A stretch of DNA of 5,563 bases from CAZKEW01 sp964558915 (GTDB lineage Bacteria; Acidobacteriota; Aminicenantia; Aminicenantales; UBA8522), in the NCBI GenBank assembly GCA_964558915.1, contig CAZLFV010000145.1, forward strand, positions 1-5,563, in the 5' to 3' direction. The notes under the pieces were generated by a model. It ran no database searches. It was given only the letters and a program-made list of their open reading frames with translations, and was not told the origin of the DNA. Positions 1 to 5,563 of this stretch are shown here, one piece after another; position 1 is the first letter of the stretch, and each line of letters begins with the position of its first letter. A program made the position numbers and the translations under genes.

Positions 1-81
1 AATCTATCACAGTTTACCCGTCAGGGAGGTGCGTCTCGCTATCATGTTACCTAATATAAATATAGTCGGCGGACACCCGAG

Positions 82-106
82 ATCATCCCTCCCCCAAAAG
101 GGTGAT
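82..106. repeat. Small inverted repeat upstream of the mazF-like ORF
   Basis: The left arm at 82-90 pairs with the right arm at 99-106 over 8 bp, with T86 bulged and an 8-base C/A-rich loop at 91-98. No T-run follows on either strand, so it does not look like an intrinsic terminator. It lies about 40 bases before the ATG at 148, where an operator or leader hairpin could sit, but pairing this short may be chance. Confidence 0.3.
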
Positions 107-129
107 AGAGGAGATGAATATTCTAGAAA

Positions 130-137
130 GGAAAGGG
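130..137 (+). promoter_or_regulatory. Possible ribosome binding site for ATG at 148
   Basis: A purine-rich GGAAAGGG ends 10 bases before the ATG at 148. The spacing is a little long but usable. It is the best start signal for the mazF-like frame. The alternative TTG at 199, where toxin similarity begins, has only a weak upstream match (AGG and GGA within 187-196). Confidence 0.35.
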
Positions 138-147
138 AACCAACCAC

Positions 148-468
148 ATGAAAAAGGATATCTTAGGGGTCTTCAACTTACAAGGTCTAGGTCGGAAATT
201 GCAGAGTTGCGAGGTCTGGTGGGCCAGGCTGAAGCCGCCGGCCGGACGCAGGCCCGTCGTCCCTCTCAGCCGCGACGAAGCCTATCCCGTGCGGACGGCC
301 GTCACCGTGGCGCCGGTAACGACGACCACCCGCGGAATCGCAGTCGAGGTTTCTCTGGGTCTCGAAGACGGACTTCCCAAGCCGTGCGCGCTGAATTGTG
401 ATTCGATATGGACTAAGCGTCCTCAATTTTTTGTTCAGAGCCAAGTCCAATTTAGCTGGCACGCCTAA
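148..468 (+). CDS. MazF/PemK-family endoribonuclease toxin, C-terminally truncated (probable remnant)
   Basis: MazF/PemK toxins are small ribosome-independent mRNA interferases that cut single-stranded RNA at short motifs and are neutralised by a cognate antitoxin. In this 106-codon frame, residues 21-89 read like a MazF: EVWWARL at 22-28, PPAGRRPVVPLSRD at 30-43, a VTVAPVTTTTRG core at 52-63, and a DGLPKPCALN segment at 74-83. By analogy with MazF, the RRP arginines and the threonines of the VTTT strand fall where the active-site Arg and Thr sit. Two things are wrong. Similarity stops near residue 89 (base 414), so the usual IPKS..L stretch and the final helix are missing and an unrelated 17-residue tail runs to TAA at 466-468. 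Residues 1-17 also have no MazF counterpart: similarity begins at a TTG codon (199) that aligns with the usual Met. The other two frames do not restore the C-terminus. No antitoxin is recognisable upstream. It converges on the Fe-S scaffold gene with a 12-base gap. The family call is fairly secure; activity is doubtful. Confidence 0.62.
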   Translation: MKKDILGVFNLQGLGRKLQSCEVWWARLKPPAGRRPVVPLSRDEAYPVRTAVTVAPVTTTTRGIAVEVSLGLEDGLPKPCALNCDSIWTKRPQFFVQSQVQFSWHA

Positions 469-480
469 GGGAGGCCTGAG

Positions 481-984
481 TCAAGTGCCGGTGGCGTCGT
501 CTTCTTCGCCCTTGCCTCTTTTGTAATAATCGGCGACGAGAGGTATAAGTCTTTTTAACCTGGAGACAAGTTGTGTCTCACCTGCTTTTTCGTTGTACTG
601 GCAAATGGCTTCAAAGAATGCTTGGACAGTGGCCGGAGGACAATGGAGCTTCTCGGCGGGCAACACCCCCAATTCCGTTTCAATCAGGCCGACCAAATGC
701 TTGACGACCTCCTCGTCTTTCCCCGAGATCAGCCCGGAAATGTCTTTGCCCTTGATTTTCTCCGTGAATACCGAAGCTGAGGCAATAGTGACCGCGCAAC
801 CGTAGGACTTAAACTTGGCGTCCTGGACAATCCCGTCCTTAATCCGCAAGTAGATTTCCGTGATATCCCCACAGATCGGATTGGAAATTGTTCCGATTCC
901 CTCTGGCTGGTCAATCTCGCCGACGTTTCGCGGGTTCTGGAAATGTTCAAGGACCTTATCAGAAAATCTTTTTATGGGGCTCAT
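481..984 (-). CDS. Iron-sulfur cluster assembly scaffold protein, NifU N-terminal/IscU type
   Basis: This cytoplasmic scaffold would build an Fe-S cluster from cysteine-desulfurase sulfur and iron and pass it to apoproteins. The 167-residue protein is one NifU_N domain. It opens with the typical HFQNPRNVGEI (14-24), followed by NPICGD (35-40), a YGCAVTIASAS segment (61-71) and LPAEKLHCPP (108-117). The expected ligands are all present: Cys38, Asp40, Cys63, His114 and Cys115. LPAEK just before His-Cys corresponds to the LPPVK chaperone-contact motif of IscU, slightly altered. The Cys63-Cys115 spacing of 52 is longer than in classic IscU (about 43) and shorter than in SufU (about 62). Residues 131-167 form a C-terminal extension with an acidic tail; the ferredoxin and Nfu domains of full-length NifU are absent, so I give no symbol. 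The ATG at 984 has only a weak GGGA ahead of it, but it begins exactly where the family does. A promoter lies at 1023-1051. No desulfurase gene is in the window. Confidence 0.93.
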   Translation of the reverse strand: MSPIKRFSDKVLEHFQNPRNVGEIDQPEGIGTISNPICGDITEIYLRIKDGIVQDAKFKSYGCAVTIASASVFTEKIKGKDISGLISGKDEEVVKHLVGLIETELGVLPAEKLHCPPATVQAFFEAICQYNEKAGETQLVSRLKRLIPLVADYYKRGKGEEDDATGT

Positions 985-1022
985 TATGTCCCAAATCCAA
1001 ACGGATTAGACTCATCGGAAAA

Positions 1023-1051
1023 AGAATAACAATTAATTAGGCCCGCGTCAA
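1023..1051 (-). promoter_or_regulatory. Putative sigma70-type promoter for the Fe-S scaffold gene
   Basis: Read on the minus strand, TTGACG (1046-1051, five of six matches to the -35 consensus) is followed by a 17-base spacer and TATTCT (1023-1028, four of six matches to the -10). The spacer is AT-rich next to the -10. It lies in the 100-base gap after the peptidase stop, about 40 bases upstream of the scaffold ATG, which would leave a leader of roughly 30 bases. This suggests the scaffold gene is transcribed independently of the peptidase gene. Confidence 0.5.
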
Positions 1052-1084
1052 ACCGATCAGTACAGCGCTTTCGGCGATCCTTGC

Positions 1085-3367
1085 TTAGCGTGCAATCGCC
1101 TCTTTTTTCTGCGCCTCGACCTTGTTCCAATCTGGCGGTTCGAGGCCGAGGAGATTGTGGACGAAGAAATCGTACCGCTTCCGCTCGCCGTAAGCAGCCC
1201 CAGGGCCATGGCCCTGGCCCGGCAGCACAAGGAGGTCGAATGTCTTGTTCGCCTTGATGAGCGCGTTGACTACCTGCATGGTCGAGGCCGGGTCAACGTT
1301 CTTGTCCATCTCGCCCACGACCAGAAGCAGCTTTCCTTGAAGCCGATAGGCATTGTCGACATTCGATGAGGCGGCGTATTCAGGCCCCAGCGGCCAGCCC
1401 ATCCATTGTTCGTTCCACCAGATCTTGTCCATGCGGTTGTCATGGCAGCCGCACGAGGACACGCCGGCCTTGTAGAATTCCGGATGGAAAAGGAGCGCTC
1501 CCAGGGCATTCTGCCCTCCAGCGGAGTTTCCAAAAATGCCGACCCGGCTGATATCATAATAGGGATATTTAGCGGCAACGGCCTTGTGCCAGAGGATTCG
1601 GTCGGGAAAGCCGGCGTCAGCCAGGTTCTTCCAGCAGACATCATGGAAAGCCTTGGACCTGTTGGAAGTGCCCATGCCGTCGATTTGGACAACGATAAAC
1701 CCCAGTTCGGCCAGGGACATCATGGGATGGTAGGGCATGAAGAACTTCGGGACAAAGGAGCCCTGGGGCCCGGCGTATATATTCTCGACGACAGGGTACT
1801 TTTTGGATCCGTCGAAGTTCATCGGCCGGACGATGATGCCCCAGATGTCAGTCTGGCCGTCCCGGCCTTTACCCGTGAACACCTCAGGGACTTTCCAGCC
1901 AGCCCTGATAAGAGCGCTGATATCCGCTTTCTCGACTTCTTGGAGGATCTTTCTGTCCGCAGTCAGACGCAGTTCGCAAACCGGAGCCTGGTCGATGCGC
2001 GAATATGTATCCACGTAGTATTTCATATCGGTAGAGTAAGCGACGGAGTGGGTCGCTTCGCTCTCTGTCAGGCAGGTCAGGCCTGTGCCGTCGAAAGAAA
2101 CCCGATAGGCATAAACGAAATACGGGTCTTTTCCCGGATACATCCCGCTCGCCCGAAAATAAATCTGGCGGTTCTCCTCGTCGACCTTGTCCACCTCGCG
2201 CACCACCCAAGGTCCCTTGGTGATCTGATTCTTGACCGCCCCAGTGACGCCGTCATAGAGGTAGAGGTGGTTCCAGCCGTCCCGTTCGGACATCCAGATG
2301 ATCTCCTTTCCATCGGCGACATCGTAGCGGTATTTTTTGCCTGAATAGCAGAAGAAGGTCTTCGCCTCCTCGTTGATCAGGGCGTGGGCCTTCCCTGTCG
2401 CGGGCTCGACCTCAATAATCCTGTAAACCTGGTGGCCACGCTGATTGTATTCGAAGGTCAGGGCACGACCGTCCTTCCGCCAGACGATCTCCGACATCTC
2501 AAAAGGGTTGGGAAAGAGCGAGTTTTCAATATTGACCTGTTTCTTAGCCTCAACGTCGAAGATGACGGGACATTCGATGTCCAGGGCGTCGCCGGGTTTT
2601 TGGTAATCAAGGCTGGAGTATTTCGGCTGGAGCTGGTCGGCGGGCGAGGATTCAATATACTGGATGACGCGGTGGTAGCCGGGGCGGACTCGGGAGGCAG
2701 CCAGTTTCTTGGAATCGGGCGACCAGCTGATGGACCTCGTCACATAGGCATTTCCTTCGCTCCCGTCCCAGCTCAGAGCGAGCTCTTCCTTCTTGGTTTT
2801 GTCCTTGGGGCGCACATAAATATTGTAATTCTTGATGAAGGCTTCCCATTTCCCGTCCGGAGAGGGCCTGGGCTCTTTGGCTAGGAACTGGGCTCCCCAG
2901 ACAGGAGGCCACTGTTCACGCTCGGCAGGCCCGACCTTGGAGCAGGCATAGGTAGTGAGGTCACATTTCCATTTCCAGGCCCCAATTTCAAACTCTATGG
3001 CTTTCTCGTCGTCCGTGAAGGTTATGGAGCGGAAAGGAAGCCCTTGTGCTTTGTATGTCTCTCCAGTTGCCGAGGACAGGGATGCCGCGAGCTTCTCGTG
3101 ATCAAAGGCGGGTTTTTTGGCCAAGCTATCCGCGTCCATGACCAAGAACTCGAAACCGCCCTTGACGGTCTTCCGATACCAGAACCGGTGGGTCTTCTCG
3201 ATCCAAGTCGCTTGGCTCACGACGTTGACGGCCAGGTTCTGAAATTTTTCCCTCAGGCTGAAAGCCCGCTCGTAGTCGGCCAGACGTCCTTGGGCAGACG
3301 CGAGGGCAGGCCCTAGAGCAAGGACCAGCGCGAAGACAGACAATATGATCCAAGTTCTGCGTTTCAT
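1085..3367 (-). CDS. Secreted S9-family serine peptidase (DPP IV-like propeller plus prolyl oligopeptidase domain)
   Basis: An exported serine peptidase, probably cleaving short peptides outside the cytoplasm. The 760-residue length suits a DPP-IV/acylaminoacyl-peptidase-like S9 enzyme. Residues 1-25 are a signal peptide: MKRR, a hydrophobic core, then cleavage after ASA. Residues about 110-485 form the beta-propeller, with blade motifs such as RPSPDGKWEAF (167-177), ISWSPDSKKLA (213-223) and SERDGWNHLYLYD (360-372). Residues about 490-740 are the alpha/beta-hydrolase. The nucleophile is Ser615 in GNSAGG, the acid Asp688 in GEMDKNVD, and the base His720 in GQGHG; Tyr531 in YAGP matches the oxyanion tyrosine of DPP IV. 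A CGCHDNRMDKIWWNEQW stretch (639-655) follows the nucleophile. The DWVYEE-type Glu pair that anchors a free N-terminus in true DPP IV is not found before the WSPDSK blade, so strict dipeptidyl-peptidase activity is doubtful. The ATG is fixed by AGGAGGT and the signal peptide. The kinase gene lies 82 bases upstream on the same strand. Substrate unknown. Confidence 0.94.
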   Translation of the reverse strand: MKRRTWIILSVFALVLALGPALASAQGRLADYERAFSLREKFQNLAVNVVSQATWIEKTHRFWYRKTVKGGFEFLVMDADSLAKKPAFDHEKLAASLSSATGETYKAQGLPFRSITFTDDEKAIEFEIGAWKWKCDLTTYACSKVGPAEREQWPPVWGAQFLAKEPRPSPDGKWEAFIKNYNIYVRPKDKTKKEELALSWDGSEGNAYVTRSISWSPDSKKLAASRVRPGYHRVIQYIESSPADQLQPKYSSLDYQKPGDALDIECPVIFDVEAKKQVNIENSLFPNPFEMSEIVWRKDGRALTFEYNQRGHQVYRIIEVEPATGKAHALINEEAKTFFCYSGKKYRYDVADGKEIIWMSERDGWNHLYLYDGVTGAVKNQITKGPWVVREVDKVDEENRQIYFRASGMYPGKDPYFVYAYRVSFDGTGLTCLTESEATHSVAYSTDMKYYVDTYSRIDQAPVCELRLTADRKILQEVEKADISALIRAGWKVPEVFTGKGRDGQTDIWGIIVRPMNFDGSKKYPVVENIYAGPQGSFVPKFFMPYHPMMSLAELGFIVVQIDGMGTSNRSKAFHDVCWKNLADAGFPDRILWHKAVAAKYPYYDISRVGIFGNSAGGQNALGALLFHPEFYKAGVSSCGCHDNRMDKIWWNEQWMGWPLGPEYAASSNVDNAYRLQGKLLLVVGEMDKNVDPASTMQVVNALIKANKTFDLLVLPGQGHGPGAAYGERKRYDFFVHNLLGLEPPDWNKVEAQKKEAIAR

Positions 3368-3370
3368 AAT

Positions 3371-3377
3371 ACCTCCT
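3371..3377 (-). promoter_or_regulatory. Shine-Dalgarno of the S9 peptidase gene
   Basis: AGGAGGT on the minus strand ends 3 bases before the ATG at 3367, a strong anti-SD match at slightly short spacing. It supports that ATG as the start, in agreement with the signal peptide directly after it. Confidence 0.75.
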
Positions 3378-3449
3378 GATGAGAAAAGGTTGCTGCCATA
3401 TATGAGCTTAGCGGGATAGGAAACAGATATTGTGTCCTAAATTTACCGG

Positions 3450-5563
3450 TTATTTTAGCTCGGGCAGTTTCATGCGGCGCACTAATTCCTCGAACCGGGG
3501 GTCCGAACGCAGGGAGTTGTAAGCGGGATTTGCCCTCATCCACGGGATAAAGGTGTTACGTTCCTCGACAGCCGCTTCCATCCAGCGGAAGGCTTCATCC
3601 TTTTCGCCCAGGGCCGCATAAACCTCGCCCAAATCCCAGCCATCTACAAAGCCTGTCGGCTTGGGTTCCCCTGCTAAGAGCTCAGCCAGCATTTTCTGCG
3701 CCTCATCTGTGCGGCCGGCCAGCGCGTAAGTTCGCACCAGAGGCCATTTCCAACCAGTGAGGGCACTTAGCTTCTGCTGAGTCGCAATGGCTTCCTCGAA
3801 CTTTCCCTTTTCCGCATCTAAGAATCCCAACCAACATAGAGCCTGATCATAATTAGGATCCAGCTCGAGTGCCTTCTGGGTAGCGTCCATCGCTTCTTGA
3901 TATCGCCCTGCACTCCGGTATTGCCATGCCAGGTCCGAACTCCAGAGCGGGTAGAGCGGATCCACTTCGATGGCTCGTTTCATTGCCGCAATGGCTTCAT
4001 CCGTGCGTCCGATTAACAGGAGATACCAGGAATACATGCGGTGAGCATCGGACAGATTTGGGTTGAGGGCCAGAGCGTGTTGAAGGGCCTGACGTCCACC
4101 CTCCCAGTCCCACTCATCGAAGAGCTTAATCTGGCCCATCGCCGCCTCGGTTTCGGCGAATGTCCCGCCCAGTTCCTCCGCCTTGAGCGCTGCCGCCTTG
4201 GCTTTGGCGAAAGCGTCCGGCGGCGGGGCGACGCCGTGGCCGATCCGGCAATAGCCAAGCGCTAGCGCTGCATACGGCAAAGGGTTCGTAGGGTCTTTGT
4301 CGATGGCCTGCTGCATGTACTCCAGACCTTTTTGCAGCCCTTCCGGCGTGAGTTGGTTTAAGTAGAACTTGCCCTTGGTGTAGGCCACGTAGGCCTCTGG
4401 ATTAACCGTGCGCGCACTCTCCAGGCGCGATCTCTCCTCGGGTGTAAGCTGCAGATTTACCTCACGAGCGATGGCCGCCACGATTTCGTTTTCCAGCGAA
4501 TTAACCTCGCTTATGTTGCGCTCATAGCTACTGGCCCACTCTTGCGATCCGGTCGTAGGATCGATCAGCTGGGCCGTAACGCGTACGTTATCTCCCGTGC
4601 GTTTCAGCGCGCCCGTGACCAGGGCTTTGACATGGAGCTCCTGCCCAATCTGCTGCCGAGGCGTGTCCTTTCCCTTGAAGTGCATCACCGTTCTCCGGGC
4701 GATTACAGTCTTCAGGCCGCTGAGCCCGGCGAGGTTGGTGATCAAATCGTCATGGATCGATTCGACGAGGCTGTCTTGCTCGGGATCGCCCGAGAGGTTC
4801 TCGAGTGGCATCACGGCGATGGAATCAAACGTTTGTCCGCGCGCAGGCGGCAAGAACAAAATCGCCAGGACGGCAAGAATAGCGATACAGGCGAGCCCGG
4901 CATAGGCATAGATTTTTTTAAGGCCGAGAATTCTGCCCCGGAACAATCCCGCCTTTGCTCTTACGGGCTTAAGGCCTTCAGCAATTGCCTTCAAGTCACC
5001 CAGGAAGTCTTCCATATTCTGGTAGCGGTTATTCGGGTTCTTCTCCAGGGTTTTATAAATAACCTGCTCCAGGCCTGAAGGCAGGTCTTTCCGGATTTTT
5101 GTGATTGGCTCGGGCTCGTGAGTCAATATCGAGTGAATTACGGATTGCTCATATTCGCCCTTGAACGGAAGCTGCCCTGCGATCATTTCATAAAGGACAA
5201 CGCCCAATGACCAGATATCTGTTCGCGGGTCAACGCTTTGGCCTTGGGCCTGCTCCGGAGACATGTAGGCGACCGTCCCCATTGTCTTCGCTTCCTTGGT
5301 TATGAGGAGGGAGCTTCCCAGCGCTTTGGCCAGGCCAAAATCCATGACCTTGGCCATGCCCTCCTCTGTCAACATGATATTTCCGGGCTTAATATCCCTG
5401 TGCACAATCCCCTTTTTGTGAGCTTCTTTTAATCCTTCGGCCACCTGAATAGCAATATCAAGGGCTTCACTCTGATCTATGGGCCCTTGGGAAATTTTTT
5501 GTTTGAGGCTCTGACCTTCGATGTACTCCATGACGATAAAGGACTGATCCTCTTCTTCATTGA
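3450..5563 (-). CDS. Membrane Ser/Thr protein kinase with TolB/FlgO-like domain and TPR repeats (5'-truncated by window edge)
   Basis: A Hanks-type (PknB-like) receptor kinase. The frame has no stop up to base 5563. The ATG at 5531 is an internal Met in the hinge strand (SFIVMEYIEG), so the start, glycine loop, catalytic Lys and alpha-C Glu lie beyond the edge. Numbering from that Met: catalytic loop HRDIKPGN (44-51; Asp46, Lys48, Asn51), DFG (64-66), activation segment ending GTVAYMSPEQ (85-94), and DIWSLGVVLYEM (105-116). The catalytic half is intact and of RD type. A basic juxtamembrane stretch leads into one transmembrane helix (about 207-228). Residues about 236-362 (SIAVMPLENLSGD...) form the TolB/FlgO-like domain often found in kinases and cyclases of this kind. 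From about 374 to 660 there are some seven TPR-like helix pairs (for example 494-527 and 528-561). The end, SDPRFEELVRRMKLP (676-690), is usual for this architecture. By inference the kinase is cytoplasmic and the TolB/TPR part extracytoplasmic, sensing or scaffolding. Target unknown. The S9 peptidase follows 82 bases downstream with no terminator seen. Confidence 0.94.
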   Translation of the reverse strand, partial: NEEEDQSFIVMEYIEGQSLKQKISQGPIDQSEALDIAIQVAEGLKEAHKKGIVHRDIKPGNIMLTEEGMAKVMDFGLAKALGSSLLITKEAKTMGTVAYMSPEQAQGQSVDPRTDIWSLGVVLYEMIAGQLPFKGEYEQSVIHSILTHEPEPITKIRKDLPSGLEQVIYKTLEKNPNNRYQNMEDFLGDLKAIAEGLKPVRAKAGLFRGRILGLKKIYAYAGLACIAILAVLAILFLPPARGQTFDSIAVMPLENLSGDPEQDSLVESIHDDLITNLAGLSGLKTVIARRTVMHFKGKDTPRQQIGQELHVKALVTGALKRTGDNVRVTAQLIDPTTGSQEWASSYERNISEVNSLENEIVAAIAREVNLQLTPEERSRLESARTVNPEAYVAYTKGKFYLNQLTPEGLQKGLEYMQQAIDKDPTNPLPYAALALGYCRIGHGVAPPPDAFAKAKAAALKAEELGGTFAETEAAMGQIKLFDEWDWEGGRQALQHALALNPNLSDAHRMYSWYLLLIGRTDEAIAAMKRAIEVDPLYPLWSSDLAWQYRSAGRYQEAMDATQKALELDPNYDQALCWLGFLDAEKGKFEEAIATQQKLSALTGWKWPLVRTYALAGRTDEAQKMLAELLAGEPKPTGFVDGWDLGEVYAALGEKDEAFRWMEAAVEERNTFIPWMRANPAYNSLRSDPRFEELVRRMKLPELK

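Larger units (their letters stand above)
1..147. other. Leader / intergenic stretch without a convincing gene
   Basis: No convincing gene is seen here. One plus-strand frame stays open from base 2 to a TGA at 149-151, overlapping the ATG at 148 as ATGA, but its 49 codons resemble no antitoxin or other family I know. Another frame is open from base 1 to a TAA at 52-54 and could be the tail of a gene to the left, but it is too short to judge. The stretch at 52-65 is AT-rich (TATAAA at 55-60) and could be a -10 element, but no -35 match lies at a usual distance. A small inverted repeat at 82-106 is listed separately. Confidence 0.5.

Noticed and set aside
2..151. Open plus-strand frame ending TGA at 149-151, overlapping ATG148, as a possible antitoxin gene
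   Set aside because: The only in-frame ATG (44) has no suitable SD, the product of about 35 residues resembles no antitoxin, and an open stretch this short is expected by chance.
102..401. A 99-codon plus-strand frame that could be read as an antitoxin overlapping the mazF-like frame
   Set aside because: It starts at GTG with no SD, overlaps the frame showing real MazF similarity for most of its length, and its Arg/Ser-rich product past residue 35 looks like an out-of-frame reading of the toxin. No antitoxin fold is recognisable.
410..432. Terminator-like element on the plus strand: GGAC/GTCC stem (410-413 with 419-422) followed by a T-run at 427-432
   Set aside because: The stem is only 4 bp and four bases separate it from the T-run. 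It lies inside the remaining open frame, so it is too weak to call.
187..462. Minus-strand frame of 91 codons opposite the mazF-like frame
   Set aside because: It lies antisense to the sequence with family similarity and has a low-complexity Arg/Gly-rich product and no recognisable domain.
464..476. GCCT/AGGC hairpin between the convergent mazF-like and scaffold genes as a bidirectional terminator
   Set aside because: The perfect stem is just 4 bp with no adjacent T-run on either strand.
1406..2344. Long plus-strand frame of 312 codons opposite the S9 peptidase gene
   Set aside because: It is fully antisense to a gene with a clear catalytic triad and propeller motifs. Its product has no recognisable domain and its openness follows from the codon bias of the real gene. 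The same holds for antisense frames at 2384-2884 and 4542-5078.
3378..3449. Promoter for the S9 peptidase gene in the gap after the kinase gene
   Set aside because: TATATG at a possible -10 position is preceded at 17 bases by TGTTTC, a poor -35 match, so a promoter cannot be supported.

Overview
The window looks like bacterial chromosome with moderate G+C. A Hanks-type kinase carrying a TolB/FlgO-like domain and TPR repeats, beside a secreted S9 peptidase, is a combination frequent in Acidobacteriota and relatives such as Candidatus Aminicenantes. That placement is inferred from gene content and style; no rRNA or other marker gene is present.

Layout. Three genes lie on the minus strand and are transcribed right to left. 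(1) A membrane-anchored Ser/Thr protein kinase (3450..5563) is cut by the right edge of the window: its reading frame stays open to the last base and the ATP-binding N-lobe lies outside. (2) A secreted prolyl-oligopeptidase-type (S9) serine peptidase (1085..3367) is complete, with a signal peptide, a strong Shine-Dalgarno and an intact Ser-Asp-His triad. (3) A single-domain NifU/IscU-type Fe-S cluster scaffold (481..984) is complete, with its own sigma70-like promoter in the gap after the peptidase gene. On the plus strand, converging on the scaffold gene, positions 148..468 encode a MazF/PemK-type toxin whose C-terminal third is replaced by unrelated sequence. It has no recognisable antitoxin and is probably a decayed remnant. 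The first 147 bases hold no convincing gene.

How the genes relate. The kinase and peptidase genes are 82 bp apart on the same strand with no visible terminator, so they may be co-transcribed as a signalling plus extracytoplasmic peptide-degradation pair; this is inference. The Fe-S scaffold looks like an independent housekeeping unit. I see no CRISPR array, tRNA, rRNA, insertion sequence or phage gene. Nothing here convincingly forms an undescribed system. The points most worth a second look are the mazF remnant, the missing Glu-Glu substrate anchor of the DPP-IV-like peptidase, and the intermediate cysteine spacing of the Fe-S scaffold.
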